Below, in pieces: positions 8,808 to 18,762 of a stretch of DNA of 64,000 nt. Both the position numbers and the translations under genes were made by a program. The stretch's first letter is position 1, and each line of letters starts with the position of its first letter. The DNA is taken from contig JAMZEJ010000004.1 of assembly GCA_024508355.1 (NCBI GenBank), forward strand, positions 372,001-436,000. Reading direction: 5' to 3'. Below the pieces are notes generated by a model. That model was given only the letters and a program-made list of their open reading frames with translations, made no database searches and was not told where the DNA came from. Source of the DNA: Rhizosaccharibacter radicis (GTDB taxonomy: Bacteria > Pseudomonadota > Alphaproteobacteria > Acetobacterales > Acetobacteraceae).

Positions 8808-9485
8808 ATGACCGGCATGCAGCCGAACCACCGTATCCGCATGGACGACGAGGATCCCGACGGCCCGGAGGTCCCCGAGCCCATCGGTCCAGAGCCGTCC
8901 GAGCCGGGCGACAACAAGACGCTGTCCTCGCCGATCAACGAGCTCGAATCCCGGCTGTTCAAGCAGCGCAAGGTGCTGATCTTCGGCGCGATCAACGACA
9001 AGGTCGCCCGCGACGTCACCGGCCGCCTGCTGGCGCTGGCCGGCGCTTCGTCCGATCCGATCGACGTCTACGTGAACTCGCCCGGCGGTCACGTCGAGAG
9101 CGGCGACACCATCCACGACATGATCCGCTTCGTGGACGCGGTCGCTCCCGTGCGCATGGTCGGCACCGGCTGGGTGGCCAGCGCCGGTGCACTGATCTTC
9201 GCCGCCGGTCACAAGGACCGCCGCTTCTGCCTCCCCGCGACGCGCTTCCTGCTGCATCAGCCGATGGGCGGCGTCCGCGGTCCCGCGACCGACATCGACA
9301 TCGAGGCGCGCGAGATCATCAAGATGCGCGAACGGCTCAACCGGCTGTTCGCCCGGGAAACCGGCCAGCCTTACGAGAAGGTCGCCAAGGACACCGACCG
9401 CAACTACTGGATGAGTGCCGAGGAAGCGATCTCCTACGGCCTCGTCACCAAGGTCATCAGCAAGCTCACCGATCTCACGGACTGA
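8808..9485 (+). CDS. clpP: ClpP-type serine protease subunit with Asn in the triad
   Basis: 225 residues; the ATG at 8808 follows GAGGAGAGAG. After a 37-residue acidic, proline-rich N-terminal extension comes a full ClpP fold: VYVNSPGGHVESGDTIHDM, GTGWVASAGALIFAAG with the nucleophile Ser125, and TRFLLHQPMGG with His150. Gap-free alignment from memory to E. coli ClpP (Ser97, His122, Asp171) places Asn199 (codon AAC 9402-9404) at the aspartate. The usual GQAASMG around the serine is GWVASAG. This is therefore a divergent paralogue rather than the housekeeping ClpP, and no clpX or lon is adjacent. Confidence 0.9.
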   Translation: MTGMQPNHRIRMDDEDPDGPEVPEPIGPEPSEPGDNKTLSSPINELESRLFKQRKVLIFGAINDKVARDVTGRLLALAGASSDPIDVYVNSPGGHVESGDTIHDMIRFVDAVAPVRMVGTGWVASAGALIFAAGHKDRRFCLPATRFLLHQPMGGVRGPATDIDIEAREIIKMRERLNRLFARETGQPYEKVAKDTDRNYWMSAEEAISYGLVTKVISKLTDLTD

Positions 9486-9510
9486 CGGCACTCCCGGCTA
9501 CCGGCCGGTC

Positions 9511-11091
9511 GTGCCGGTTCGTACAGGGCGCTGGAGGGCCGGGACGATCGTCCCGGCCCTTCTCGCGTGCGCGGTTCTGATCCTGTCCGTTCGCCTGGGA
9601 TCCGACGCGAGCTGGGACCTGCGCAACTACCACCTCTACGACCCCTGGGCCTGGCTGCATAAGGCGCCCGGCACCGACATCGCGCCTGCGCAGCGCCAGA
9701 GCTTCCACAACCCGCTGCCCGACCTTCCGGGCCTGTGGCTGCGCTTCCGCCTGTCTCGCCAGCCCTCGCTGCTGGATGCCCTGCTGGCGATCCCCGACGC
9801 GGCGGCACTGGTGATCGGATGGTTCATCGGCCGGACGCTGTGGCCGGACCGCGTTTGGCTGCCTCTGGCCGCTCTTTTGTTCGGCGCGAGCGGCGCGGCG
9901 TCGCTGCCGACCCTCGGCACCAGCATGAGCGAGATGCCGTCGGCCTGCTTCATGCTGGCGGGGCTGCTGCTGCTGCTCCGCGTGGCGGCGCGCGGCGAGG
10001 CTCCGCACGGCCATCTGCCGGCCATCGGACTGCTGTCCGGCATCGCGGTGGGGCTCAAGCTGACGCAGGCGGTGTTCGTGCCCGCCATGCTCCTGGCGAC
10101 CCTGGCGGCGCTGCCGCTGCCTCCCCGGCGCCGTGTGTCGGCGATGCTGCTCGTCGCCGCGGGCATCGTCCCGGGCATGCTGTTGTCCGGAGGGGCGTGG
10201 TGGCTGCATCTGTGGCGCATCACCGGCAATCCGGTGTTCCCCTATCGCAACGACCTGTTCCGGTCGCCGCTGGTGCCGCCGCTGCCTTTCGGCGACGACC
10301 GGTTCCTGCCGCGCGGTCTCGCGGCGCACCTGGCGCAACCCTTCCGCTGGGCATTCGAGACATCCGCCACCGCGTCCGAGATCCCGCTGCGCGACCCCCG
10401 CCTTGCCCTCGCCCTGATGGCCATGGCCTTGGTGGCACTGGTGCTGCTGGCGCTTCCCGTTGCCTCGTCAGGATCGCGGCGACCCGGACCGGCGCATCGG
10501 GTGCTGCTGGTGTTCCTGGGGGCAGCAGCGGTGCTGTGGCAGCTCCAGTTCTCCATCCTGCGCTATCTGGCGCCGGTGGAACTTCTGTGCGGCTTCGTGG
10601 TGCTGATGGCTCTGGATGCGTTCGGCCGCGCAGTAAGCGCCTTCGGAATGGCGGCGTGCCTCCTGCTGTGCGCGACGACCACGGTGTACCCGAAATGGGG
10701 CCGGGTGCCTCCCGGCCGGGACGCGCTCCGGATCCTCCTGCCGCCGCTGCCGCCGGACGCCATCGTGTTCCTGCCCGCCGACGAGCCGCTGGCGTTCGTG
10801 GCTACCGTCGCCGATCCGCGCATCCGCTTCATCGGCCTGCGCAACAACCTGCTGCTTGCCGGAGCCACGGGCGTCCTGCCCGACACCGTGCGGCGGCTCG
10901 CGTCGGACGATCGTCATCCTGCCTGGAGCCTCGAGAATGCCGGCTCGTTCGCTGCGGACGCCGGGGTGCTCGCCGGTTTCGGACTCCGGCGCGCCGGAAA
11001 ATGTAGCCCCATCGACACCACCCTGACCGCCGACCGGCTGGTCTTGTGTCCTTTGCAGCACCTCGGACGAGCGTCTAGCCCGCCAGTCTGA
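9511..11091 (+). CDS. Polytopic membrane protein, GT-C glycosyltransferase-like
   Basis: About 526 residues from a GTG at 9511. Open frame continues upstream but inside clpP, so it is not used. There are around ten hydrophobic segments. The first is followed by SDASWDLRNYHLYDPWAW, an acidic loop just after TM1 as in GT-C transferases that use lipid-linked sugars. The C-terminal ~100 residues are soluble (IVFLPADEPLAF). The substrate is unknown, and no polysaccharide genes flank it. Its last 17 bases overlap the convergent hydrolase gene. Confidence 0.65.
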   Translation: MPVRTGRWRAGTIVPALLACAVLILSVRLGSDASWDLRNYHLYDPWAWLHKAPGTDIAPAQRQSFHNPLPDLPGLWLRFRLSRQPSLLDALLAIPDAAALVIGWFIGRTLWPDRVWLPLAALLFGASGAASLPTLGTSMSEMPSACFMLAGLLLLLRVAARGEAPHGHLPAIGLLSGIAVGLKLTQAVFVPAMLLATLAALPLPPRRRVSAMLLVAAGIVPGMLLSGGAWWLHLWRITGNPVFPYRNDLFRSPLVPPLPFGDDRFLPRGLAAHLAQPFRWAFETSATASEIPLRDPRLALALMAMALVALVLLALPVASSGSRRPGPAHRVLLVFLGAAAVLWQLQFSILRYLAPVELLCGFVVLMALDAFGRAVSAFGMAACLLLCATTTVYPKWGRVPPGRDALRILLPPLPPDAIVFLPADEPLAFVATVADPRIRFIGLRNNLLLAGATGVLPDTVRRLASDDRHPAWSLENAGSFAADAGVLAGFGLRRAGKCSPIDTTLTADRLVLCPLQHLGRASSPPV

Positions 11092-11995
11092 CCGCATCGG
11101 CCACCGCCTGGATGAAGGCGTCCGGAGCTTCCGCCGGCGTGCAATGACCGATCCCGTCTAGCAACCGGAACTCGTGATGGCCGCGCAAGAAAGACAGGCT
11201 CTCGCGCACCTTGTCGGTGGGATAGAGTGAGTTGCTGTCGCCCGCCAGCACGATGGTCGGCACGGTGACGGCAGGCTTCGACCGGAGCCTTGCTTCCAGC
11301 TCCTCCAGGGCGGGATCGCCCGGGGCGTTGCCATACCAGTAGCGATAGCAATGCAGGCTGGTCGCCGCCCAGTCCGGGTTGTCCAGCGCCCGCACCGTGT
11401 CGCGAAACAGATCTTCCGGCACCTGCCACCGGGGCGACCAGGCTTCCCAGCACTGCCGGGCGAGGGCCTCGCGCTGGTCCCGCAACACGATCTCCCCCTG
11501 CGGCGTGTTCAGAACGAAGCGATACCAGGCTTGTCTGAGTTGGGCCGGGTCGCCCGGCTGCTCGGCCAGGGCGTGCGTGTTTAAGATGGCGTAGCCCGGG
11601 CTGCTGACGAATGCCGCGACGCGCTCCGGCCAGATCGCCGACACCACAGACGCGGCGCGATTTCCCCAGTCATAGCCTGCCAACACCGCGCGCTCGATGC
11701 CGAGCGCATCCATGAACTCCAGCAGGTCCCGGCCGAGAGCCGCCTGCTGCCCGGACCGCAAGACATCGTCGTCGCGGAACCGGGTGTTCGCGAAACCACG
11801 CGCGGCGGGGACGATCACCCGCAGCCCGGCGGCGGCCAGCGCCGGTAGCACCGGGTCGAAGATGCGCGGACCGTACGGCCAGCCGTGCAGCAGCAGCACC
11901 GGAAAACCGTCCGCCGGCCCCGCCTCGTGGAAGCCGATGCGCAACGACGCGGTGTCCGCGATGCCGGATCGATGTTCGGCCGACGCTGACGCCAT
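11075..11995 (-). CDS. Alpha/beta-hydrolase, epoxide hydrolase-like
   Basis: 306 residues; the ATG at 11995 is preceded by GGAGGAGAGG. It shows VLLLHGWPYGPRIF (oxyanion HGWP), the nucleophile elbow LAGYDWGNRAA with Asp as nucleophile in the epoxide hydrolase / haloalkane dehalogenase manner, and a late LDGIGHCTPAEAP with the catalytic histidine. Soluble and cytoplasmic by appearance. Substrate unknown. The frame stays open upstream for about 300 bases but without family features. Confidence 0.85.
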   Translation of the reverse strand: MASASAEHRSGIADTASLRIGFHEAGPADGFPVLLLHGWPYGPRIFDPVLPALAAAGLRVIVPAARGFANTRFRDDDVLRSGQQAALGRDLLEFMDALGIERAVLAGYDWGNRAASVVSAIWPERVAAFVSSPGYAILNTHALAEQPGDPAQLRQAWYRFVLNTPQGEIVLRDQREALARQCWEAWSPRWQVPEDLFRDTVRALDNPDWAATSLHCYRYWYGNAPGDPALEELEARLRSKPAVTVPTIVLAGDSNSLYPTDKVRESLSFLRGHHEFRLLDGIGHCTPAEAPDAFIQAVADAVRLAG

Positions 11996-12577
11996 GGCGC
12001 CTCTCCTCCGGGCACCGGCCCGGTGAAGCATCGGGGCAGGTCCCCGGCAAGCGCGCCGCCACCCGAGCGGTTGCATCTCCCAGCCCCCTCGCCGTGAGGA
12101 TGCTTCCTCCGCCGCCCAAGCCACTTCCGGGCAGGGGCGGAAGGCCGAGACCGTCCCTGCCGACCTGCTGCTTGCGGGTCCGATGTCGCGACACCCTGGT
12201 GCCGATCGCCGACGTGGCGCCGATTCCCGGCTCCGTGCCTCGTGGACGCGTCGACCCCGGCGTTTCGGGACCGGCGTGTGATGCGCGGGCACTGCCCACC
12301 CCCAGACCGTCGCGAGGATCGAGTCACGTCACCATCCGGGCCACATCGCGAGGCGTGCTTGCTCCCGAGGAGCGGCACCGGGGCGGCCACCGCCGCCGCT
12401 GCGAGAACGGCGAAGCATCGTCCGCGTCACGCGGGGGATCAGCGCCAACCATCCGGCCGGAAGCGCCCGACGACCCGCTCGGGATCATCGCGACCATTCC
12501 CCGTAACACCCTCGGCCGTGCGATTACCGGATCACCGCCCGACCGGGCGAACCCGGACGAGATGACCGGCCGATAAA
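11996..12577. other. Intergenic region, nothing recognised
   Basis: About 580 bases between the hydrolase and panC, both on the minus strand. The sequence is GC-rich, with open frames on both strands that have arginine/proline-rich translations and no ribosome site. I see no RNA gene, repeat or clear promoter. Confidence 0.45.
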
Positions 12578-13486
12578 TCAGCCGGGCAGATCGAGCCGCA
12601 GATTGTCGATCAAGCGGGTGCGGCCGATCCGGACCGCCAGCAGCGCCAGGGCACGCATCCCGGGCCGCGCGTCCGCGGCCTGGAGCTCCGACAGGGTGTC
12701 GGGGTCGGCGATGCTGGCGTAGTCGATCAGCATCGCCGGATCGTCGAGCTGCAGCCTCAACAGGCTCCGCAGCTGATCCGGATCGCGTTCGCCGGCCGCG
12801 AACGCCTCCCGGACCGCCCGCAGGGCCGCCGGCAGGCGTGCCGCCAGAACCCGGTCGGCTGCCGACAGGTAGACGTTGCGGCTGCTCATCGCCACGCCGT
12901 CCGGGTCACGGACGGTGTTGCCGATCACCACCTCGAGCGGCATGTCGAGGTCGCGCGCCATCTTGCGGATCACCGCCGCCTGCTGGGCATCCTTCTGTCC
13001 GAAATAGGCGCGGTCCGGCTGGACGATGTTGAACAGCTTGGTCACCACCGTCGCCACCGCGGCGAAATGCCCCGGCCGGACCGCGGCTTCCAGCACCTCC
13101 GCCACCGGCCCCGACACCGACACGCCCGTGGCGTAGCCGGGTGGATACATCTCGGCCACCTCCGGGACGAACACCAGGTCCACACCCGCGCCGCGCAGCA
13201 TCTCCAGGTCACGCGGAAGGTCGCGTGGGTAGCGCGACAGATCCTCGCTCGGGGCGAACTGGGTCGGGTTCACGAAGATGCTCACCGCCACCGCGCCGCA
13301 TTCGCGCCTGGCGCGCCGGATCAGGCTGAGATGGCCGTCATGGAGAAAGCCCATGGTCGGCACCAGCCCGATCGACGGGAAGAGCCTGCGCGCCGCCCGC
13401 ACGCCCGCGATGGTGGTCTCGACCCGCATGGCATGGCCGGCCCGCGGGACGGCGGGGGCCGCGGGATCAGGCAGAGAATCAGGCAT
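12578..13486 (-). CDS. panC: Pantoate--beta-alanine ligase
   Basis: 302 residues. It condenses pantoate and beta-alanine with ATP in pantothenate (CoA) synthesis. Visible motifs are [16 protein letters not shown] (the HIGH-like ATP site), [24 protein letters not shown] and MSSRNVYLS (KMSKS-like). The ATG at 13486 has GGAAGG upstream and overlaps the panB stop by 8 bases, so translation is probably coupled. A second Met ([11 protein letters not shown]) lacks a ribosome site. Confidence 0.96.
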   Translation of the reverse strand: MPDSLPDPAAPAVPRAGHAMRVETTIAGVRAARRLFPSIGLVPTMGFLHDGHLSLIRRARRECGAVAVSIFVNPTQFAPSEDLSRYPRDLPRDLEMLRGAGVDLVFVPEVAEMYPPGYATGVSVSGPVAEVLEAAVRPGHFAAVATVVTKLFNIVQPDRAYFGQKDAQQAAVIRKMARDLDMPLEVVIGNTVRDPDGVAMSSRNVYLSAADRVLAARLPAALRAVREAFAAGERDPDQLRSLLRLQLDDPAMLIDYASIADPDTLSELQAADARPGMRALALLAVRIGRTRLIDNLRLDLPG

Positions 13487-14318
13487 CGAAGGGCCCTTCC
13501 AGCGCGGCAGCCAGTACCGCCTCGTCCATGGACGCGCTCTGCCGCGCGGTCGGGAAGCTGCCGTCGCGCACCTCCCCCACGTAGGCACGAAGCGCATCCT
13601 CCATCGCGACGCCCAATTCCGCGAAGCGGCGGGCATGGCGCGGCGGCTTGTGCTCGAACAAGCCCAGCACGTCGTGCCAGACCTGGACCTGCCCGTCGCA
13701 GCCGGCGCCGGCACCGATCCCCACCGTCGGGATGCGCAGCCGGCTCGTCACGGCGGCGGCGAGCGACGCCGGCACCAGTTCAAGCACCACCCCGAATGCC
13801 CCCGCCTCCTGCAGGGCCAGCGCGTCGGCCAGCAATCGCCTCGCTTCCGGACCGTCCTTAGCCTGGACCCGCACGCCTTGCTGATGCTGCGCCTGGGGCG
13901 TGAAGCCCAGATGGCCCATCACGGGCACGCCGAGACCGGTCAAGCGACGCACGATGTCCGCCACCGGGGCGCCGCCCTCGAGCTTCACCGCCTGGACACC
14001 CCCCTCCTGCAACAGCCGCCGGGCGGCCGCCACGGCGTCCGCCTCCGTGCCGTAGGTGAGAAAAGGCAGATCGCCTACCACGAGCGCGCGCCGGGCACCC
14101 CGGCATACGGCGGCGGAATGACGCACGATGTCGTCCAGCGTCACCGGCAGCGTGGTCTCGTGGCCATGGACCACCATGCCGAGCGAGTCGCCCACCAGGA
14201 TCATGTCCACGCCGGCCCGCTCCGCGATCAGCGCGGACGGATAGTCATAGGCGGTGAGCATGACGATGCGCTCGCCTGCCGCCTTCATCCGCTGGAGGTC
14301 CCTGAGCGTGACCCGCAT
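13479..14318 (-). CDS. panB: 3-methyl-2-oxobutanoate hydroxymethyltransferase
   Basis: 279 residues from the ATG at 14318, which has AGGAAGG upstream. It transfers a hydroxymethyl group from methylene-tetrahydrofolate to ketoisovalerate, the first committed step of pantothenate synthesis. [31 protein letters not shown] (metal-binding Asp), VKLEGG and [17 protein letters not shown] are family signatures. It is the first gene of the panB-panC pair. Confidence 0.96.
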   Translation of the reverse strand: MRVTLRDLQRMKAAGERIVMLTAYDYPSALIAERAGVDMILVGDSLGMVVHGHETTLPVTLDDIVRHSAAVCRGARRALVVGDLPFLTYGTEADAVAAARRLLQEGGVQAVKLEGGAPVADIVRRLTGLGVPVMGHLGFTPQAQHQQGVRVQAKDGPEARRLLADALALQEAGAFGVVLELVPASLAAAVTSRLRIPTVGIGAGAGCDGQVQVWHDVLGLFEHKPPRHARRFAELGVAMEDALRAYVGEVRDGSFPTARQSASMDEAVLAAALEGPFDA

Positions 14319-14431
14319 GATCCCGAGCCTTCCTGTTGTCGCCGCGCCGCGTCCCGACCGCGACACCGCCTCTCCGGTGCCGCTCCCGCACGGGCAGGGA
14401 ACACGCTGCCGGAACGGCATGACCGGCGCCG

Positions 14432-14460
14432 TCTTTACCGCCGCCGGCACGCCCGTCCAA
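14432..14460 (-). promoter_or_regulatory. Candidate promoter of panB-panC
   Basis: Minus strand TTGGAC (14460-14455), 17-base spacer, TAAAGA (14437-14432). It lies about 110 bases before the panB start, in the gap after the DUF4345 gene. Inferred from consensus similarity only. Confidence 0.45.
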
Positions 14461-14514
14461 CCCATCCGCGACGCCGGGCAGCTTCCCGCCGCGCGAGCCC
14501 CGGCCGGTCACCGC

Positions 14515-14937
14515 CTACGGCGTGCCGACATCGCGGGCCACCCGCCGCCGCCACAACCAGAGAGCGGGCGTGACGCCGAGTTCCATCACCAGCCCGAACA
14601 GCATTGGCCCTGGCGGCGGCCCGGCCAGCGCCACGCCCCCCAGACGTCCCAGTCCGCCGACGACCACGAGAAGCGTCAGGAGCGTGAACCGCGCCCCCTG
14701 CCGCTCCAGCTTCGGGATCGTGCTCCAGAACCCCAGCCCGATCGCCAGCAGCAGCCCCGACAGGTATCGGACGTGGCTGTCGAGCGCGAGAGCGTCCGGC
14801 CCGGGCGCCACGGCGTCCCGCCCGCTCATGGCCGCGCCCAGCACCATGCCGTCGATCCCCGCCCCGATGGGCACCAGCGCCAGCACCGCCACCGCGGCAC
14901 GAAGCACCAGCGCTTCCCCGCGGGGCGCCCGGGTCAT
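14515..14937 (-). CDS. DUF4345-like four-helix membrane protein
   Basis: 140 residues with about four hydrophobic helices, starting [38 protein letters not shown] resembles the conserved HxRYxxGxxLaxG pattern of the DUF4345 family. Function is unknown. The ATG overlaps the argC stop in an ATGA, so it is translationally coupled to argC, though nothing suggests a role in arginine synthesis. Confidence 0.75.
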   Translation of the reverse strand: MTRAPRGEALVLRAAVAVLALVPIGAGIDGMVLGAAMSGRDAVAPGPDALALDSHVRYLSGLLLAIGLGFWSTIPKLERQGARFTLLTLLVVVGGLGRLGGVALAGPPPGPMLFGLVMELGVTPALWLWRRRVARDVGTP

Positions 14938-15902
14938 GCGCGACGCTCGCCGGCAACGTCGGGCACGGGCAGCCCGAGCATCAGGGCGATGTTCTGCACG
15001 GCAGCTCCGGACGCGCCCTTGCCGAGATTGTCCAGGCGTGCCGTCAGCAGCGCGTGTCCGCGGGCGGCGTTGCCGTGCACGGCGAGTTCCATCCGGTCGC
15101 TGCCGGCCAGTTCCTCCGCTGCCAGACCGGCGGGGGGCGCCCCGGTCAGCACCGTGATGCGGTCGCTGCCGCGATACCGCGCCGAAAGCGCCTCGCGCAG
15201 CGCGGCCGCGTCCGGACGGCCGGGCAGATCGGCGAGATGCAGAGGGATCGAGACGATCATGCCCTGCGGGAAATGCCCCACGGAGGGGACGAAGATGGGC
15301 GCCCGCGCCAGACGGGCATGGTGCTCGATCTCCGGCACGTGCTTGTGCTCCAGCGACAGGCCGTAGAGGTGGAAGGCCGGCCCCCCGTCGCGCTCGTGCC
15401 GCTCGATCATCTGCCGGCCGCCGCCGGAATAGCCGCTGACCGCATTGATGCTGAGCGGATGGTCGGGCGGCACCAGCCCCGCCTCCACCAGCGGCCGCAG
15501 CAGCGCGATCGCACCGGTCGGGTAGCAGCCGGGATTGCTGACCTTCGGGGCGGCGGCGACGGCGGCGTCCTGCCCCGGCGCCAGCTCGGGAAACCCATAG
15601 CGCCAGCCCGGATCGACGCGGAACGCGGTGGACGCGTCGAGCAGCTTCGGTGGCCGGGGCAGCGAGGCCGCCAGGGCCGCCGCCTCGCGCGAAGCGTCGT
15701 CGGGCAGGCACAGCACCACGAGCGCCGCTTGCTCCATCAGCGCGCGGCGCGCTTCCGGATCCTTGCGGCGGGCGGGATCGATGCTGAGCAGGCGCACGGG
15801 CAGCCCGCTCAGCCGCTCGCGGATGCCGAGCCCGGTGGTACCGGCCTCCCCGTCTATGAAGATGCCGGGGGCGGCGTCGTGCCCGGAACCGTCTGCCGTC
15901 AT
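14934..15902 (-). CDS. argC: N-acetyl-gamma-glutamyl-phosphate reductase (short type)
   Basis: 322 residues from the ATG at 15902, which suits the upstream GGGAG; a TTG two codons earlier is less likely. It is the third step of arginine synthesis. The protein is the short, type 2 ArgC, with [16 protein letters not shown] as nucleotide site and [16 protein letters not shown] with the catalytic cysteine. [11 protein letters not shown] and [15 protein letters not shown] complete the family pattern. It lies downstream of the rpsI terminator. Confidence 0.95.
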   Translation of the reverse strand: MTADGSGHDAAPGIFIDGEAGTTGLGIRERLSGLPVRLLSIDPARRKDPEARRALMEQAALVVLCLPDDASREAAALAASLPRPPKLLDASTAFRVDPGWRYGFPELAPGQDAAVAAAPKVSNPGCYPTGAIALLRPLVEAGLVPPDHPLSINAVSGYSGGGRQMIERHERDGGPAFHLYGLSLEHKHVPEIEHHARLARAPIFVPSVGHFPQGMIVSIPLHLADLPGRPDAAALREALSARYRGSDRITVLTGAPPAGLAAEELAGSDRMELAVHGNAARGHALLTARLDNLGKGASGAAVQNIALMLGLPVPDVAGERRA

Positions 15903-15963
15903 GATCAACCGCTCCCGTTCGCGCAGATGCCTGGAAAGGACATGGTGCCGAAGCCTGGATACG

Positions 15964-15992
15964 AAAAAGGGCGGGACCCGAAGGTCCCGCCC
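15964..15992 (-). terminator. Rho-independent terminator after rpsI
   Basis: On the minus strand a perfect 10-bp stem GGGCGGGACC / GGTCCCGCCC with a TTCG tetraloop is followed directly by TTTTT. It ends the rplM-rpsI operon and insulates argC. Confidence 0.93.
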
Positions 15993-16017
15993 CGTTCGAG
16001 AACCGAAGCTCCGGACC

Positions 16018-16518
16018 TCAGCGCTTGGAGAACTGGAAGGAACGGCGGGCCTTGGCCTTGCCGTACTTCTTGCGCTCCACCACGCGCGGATCGCGGGTGA
16101 GGAAGCCGGCGACCTTCAGGATGCCGCGCAGGCCGGGCTCGAAGTTGGTCAGCGCGCGGCTGATGCCATGACGCACCGCGCCAGCCTGACCGGACAGACC
16201 GCCGCCGGTCACCGTGCAATAGACGTCGAACTGGTTGTAGCGATCCGCCACCAGGAACGGCTGGGTGATCAGCATGCGAAGCACCGGACGGGCGAAATAG
16301 GTGCCCACCGGACGGCCGTTCACGGTGATGTCGCCCTTGCCGGGCTTCACCCAGACGCGGGCCACGGCGTCCTTGCGGCGACCGGTGGCATAGGAGCGGC
16401 CCTGCGCGTCGCGCTTCGGCTCCCGTGCGACGGCGGGGGTGGAAACGACGCCGGCGGAGGTGGCCAGATCCTTCAGATCAGCCAGGGTGCCGGTGGAGGG
16501 GGTGCGGGTCTCGGACAT
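16018..16518 (-). CDS. rpsI: 30S ribosomal protein S9
   Basis: 166 residues, longer than the ~130 of E. coli S9 because of a ~35-residue N-terminal extension typical of alphaproteobacteria. The core begins [18 protein letters not shown] and ends in the basic [17 protein letters not shown] tail that reaches the P-site t[22 protein letters not shown] is the family signature. It follows rplM by 5 bases and is ended by a strong terminator. Confidence 0.98.
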   Translation of the reverse strand: MSETRTPSTGTLADLKDLATSAGVVSTPAVAREPKRDAQGRSYATGRRKDAVARVWVKPGKGDITVNGRPVGTYFARPVLRMLITQPFLVADRYNQFDVYCTVTGGGLSGQAGAVRHGISRALTNFEPGLRGILKVAGFLTRDPRVVERKKYGKAKARRSFQFSKR

Positions 16519-16523
16519 GAGGA

Positions 16524-17006
16524 TCAGGCCCCGAAGGTGCGGGTGACGACCGCGTTCTTGCGGTTCATGGCGGCGACGTCGAGCGCCTGCGGCTGCTGCC
16601 CGTCATGCGGGTGCTCGGTACCGGCATAGACGTACAGATGCTTCATCTGAGCGCGCTGCAGCGGCCCACGGGTGATCATCCGTTCCACCGCCTTGGAGAT
16701 CACGTGGCCGGGGTTCTTGCCGCCCAGGCGCTGCGCGATGGTCCGCTCCTTGATGCCGCCCGGATAGCCGGTGTGGTAGTGGAACAGCTTCTGCCCGGCC
16801 TTGTTGCCGGTCAGGCGCACCTTCTCGGCGTTGATCACGACGACGTTGTCGCCGCAATCGACATGCGGGGTGAACTGCGGCTTGTGCTTGCCGCGAAGGC
16901 GCTGGGCGATGATGGTCGCGAGGCGGCCGAGAACCAGGCCGTCGGCGTCGATCAGCACCCAGTTCTTCGTCACCTCCGCAGGCTTCAGCGAGACGGTGGT
17001 CTTCAT
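16524..17006 (-). CDS. rplM: 50S ribosomal protein L13
   Basis: 160 residues from the ATG at 17006. [31 protein letters not shown] and [13 protein letters not shown] are L13 signatures. First gene of the rplM-rpsI operon, with a textbook promoter close upstream. Open frame extends upstream of the ATG but has no family counterpart. Confidence 0.98.
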   Translation of the reverse strand: MKTTVSLKPAEVTKNWVLIDADGLVLGRLATIIAQRLRGKHKPQFTPHVDCGDNVVVINAEKVRLTGNKAGQKLFHYHTGYPGGIKERTIAQRLGGKNPGHVISKAVERMITRGPLQRAQMKHLYVYAGTEHPHDGQQPQALDVAAMNRKNAVVTRTFGA

Positions 17007-17040
17007 CTGGTTATACGTTCCACACGAGAAAGAGCGGCGG

Positions 17041-17069
17041 GTTATCCCGGCCGCGCGCCCGGCTGTCAA
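17041..17069 (-). promoter_or_regulatory. Promoter of rplM-rpsI
   Basis: Minus strand consensus TTGACA (17069-17064), 17-base spacer, GATAAC (17046-17041), placing transcription start about 28 bases before the L13 ATG. This is the strongest sigma-70 type promoter in the window. Confidence 0.88.
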
Positions 17070-17180
17070 GCACGATCGCGTCCAACCGGGCGCCGGAAGC
17101 TCTTTTACCGCGAACGACTTAGCTGACGGTATCCTGATACCGCATTGCGCCCTCTCCGTCGTGGCGGCACCATCGGCGCC

Positions 17181-18104
17181 ATGCCTGCCAGCACCCCTCT
17201 CGGCGCGGCCGCCGCCATCTCCCTCGCCGCCGACCGGCGGCCGGTGCACGTGATCGGAGCGTCCGGCCGCTCCGGTGCCGCCCTGTGCCGCGCGCTGGCC
17301 GCGCGCGGCGTGCCCGTGGTGCCGGTGGTGCGCGATGCCCGGCGCTGGAGCCTGCGCGGGATCGACGTCCCGCCCCGCGTCGCCGACCTGAGGGATATTG
17401 TTGCGCTAGCGGACGCGCTACGCGACGGGACCCGGATCGCCAGCACGGCCCATGCCCGCCACGTTCCGGCGATCCTGAGCGCCTCCCCCCCGGACGCGAT
17501 GCTCGTGTGCCTGGGCAGCACCCGCAAATTCACCCGCTGGCCCGACCGGCACGGCAACGGCGTGCTCAACGGCGAAAGGGCCTTGCTGGCGTCCGGACGC
17601 CCCGGCGTCATCCTGCACCCCACCATGATCTACGGCGCGGAAGGCGAGAACAACGTGCAGCGCCTCGCCGCCCTGCTGCGCAGGCTCCCGCTGATACCGC
17701 TGCCGGCGGGCGGCCGGGCACTGGTGCAGCCCATCCATCAATCGGACGTCACCGGCGCGCTGCTGGCGGCGCTGGCCTCGCGCTGGGACACGCCCGCTAG
17801 CGTGGTGATCGCCGGGCCGGACCGGGTTTCCTATCGCGGCTTCGTCGCCGCGGTGGGCCGCGCCGCCGGCCTGAAGCGCCGGCCGGTGGTGCCTGTGCCG
17901 GCCGGGCTGCTGATGCTGGCCGCCCCGCTGTCGCGCCTGGTCCCCCGCCTGCCCCAGGTCGGCCGCGCGGAGATCAGGCGGCTGCTGGAAGACAAGGCGT
18001 TCGACATCGCGCCGATGCGCGAACAGCTGGGCATCGAGCCGCTGCCGCTCACCGAAGGGCTGCGGCGGACCTTCGCGCCCGGTCCAGATCCTCGGGCGTG
18101 TTGA
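17181..18104 (+). CDS. NAD(P)-binding SDR-type protein (NmrA / NDUFA9-like)
   Basis: 307 residues from the ATG at 17181. The dinucleotide site is [18 protein letters not shown], followed by [15 protein letters not shown], where the Tyr stands at the place of the extended-SDR catalytic tyrosine but without the usual YxxxK. Atypical extended SDRs of this kind act as epimerase-like or complex I assembly proteins; the substrate here is unknown. Its 3' end overlaps the convergent mobA by 56 bases. It is divergent from rplM. Confidence 0.75.
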   Translation: MPASTPLGAAAAISLAADRRPVHVIGASGRSGAALCRALAARGVPVVPVVRDARRWSLRGIDVPPRVADLRDIVALADALRDGTRIASTAHARHVPAILSASPPDAMLVCLGSTRKFTRWPDRHGNGVLNGERALLASGRPGVILHPTMIYGAEGENNVQRLAALLRRLPLIPLPAGGRALVQPIHQSDVTGALLAALASRWDTPASVVIAGPDRVSYRGFVAAVGRAAGLKRRPVVPVPAGLLMLAAPLSRLVPRLPQVGRAEIRRLLEDKAFDIAPMREQLGIEPLPLTEGLRRTFAPGPDPRAC

Positions 18105-18657
18105 CGTTGAGGAACGGGTCTTCCGGTTCGCAAGAAAACCACACCTCGCGCGCGCCGAGCGACCGGGCGAAGGGCTGGATGCCCCAGGCGGACCGGCCGA
18201 GCCCGGAAAGGGCCGCCAGATGCCGCGCGAGCGCCGCCTGCGCCGCCACCGGCCACAACGCCACGAGGTGATGCCGGCGGCCCGCGCTGCACGCGACCGA
18301 GGGCCCGGGATCGAGGCGCTGCCAAAGGTCGCGCGGGATGAAGGGGGTGTCGCCGGGCACGGTGAGCAGCCATCGCAGCTCCTGTCCGGCTGCCCATTCC
18401 AGCCCCTCGCGCAGTCCGGCGAGCGGCCCCAGCCCGGGAACCCGGTCGGCCAGCACCGGCAGTCCGAACGCGCGGAAGCGTCCAGCGTCGCCGTTGGCGC
18501 TCAGGGCACGACGGGAGATGTCCGGCGGAAGCCTGCCCAGCAGGTGCGACAGGATCGTGCGATCGTCCAGGCGGACGAGCGGCTTGTCGACGCCGCCGAG
18601 GCGCCGCGCCTCGCCGCCGGCGAGCACCAGCACGCCCACGGTGCGAGGATCGGTCAT
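18049..18657 (-). CDS. mobA: Molybdenum cofactor guanylyltransferase
   Basis: 202 residues. MobA attaches GMP from GTP to molybdopterin to make the bis-MGD cofactor. The nucleotidyl-transferase signature LAGGEARRLGGVDKPLVRL, LTVPGDTPFIPRDL (metal Asp) and [10 protein letters not shown] are all present. Length matches the family. It overlaps the convergent SDR gene by 56 bases. No other molybdopterin gene is in the window. Confidence 0.93.
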   Translation of the reverse strand: MTDPRTVGVLVLAGGEARRLGGVDKPLVRLDDRTILSHLLGRLPPDISRRALSANGDAGRFRAFGLPVLADRVPGLGPLAGLREGLEWAAGQELRWLLTVPGDTPFIPRDLWQRLDPGPSVACSAGRRHHLVALWPVAAQAALARHLAALSGLGRSAWGIQPFARSLGAREVWFSCEPEDPFLNVNTPEDLDRARRSAAALR

Positions 18658-18673
18658 CGAGGAAATCTGCTGC

Positions 18674-18750
18674 TGGGGCGAACGACGGGGCTCGAACCCG
18701 CGACATCCAAGACCACAACCTGGCGCTCTACCAGCTGAGCTACGTCCGCC
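18674..18750 (-). tRNA. tRNA-His (anticodon GTG)
   Basis: Minus strand 77 nt including the extra G-1 and encoded CCA. GCGGACG pairs with CGTTCGC; the anticodon loop is TTGTGGT with GTG; the T arm is GGGTTCGAGCCC. The G-1 opposite C73 is the hallmark of tRNA-His. Confidence 0.97.
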
Positions 18751-18762
18751 ACAGCGGGGCCG

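Noticed and set aside
12094-12576. Plus-strand open frame in the gap before panC
   Set aside because: Arg/Pro-rich translation without ribosome site, motif or hydrophobic pattern; most likely non-coding.
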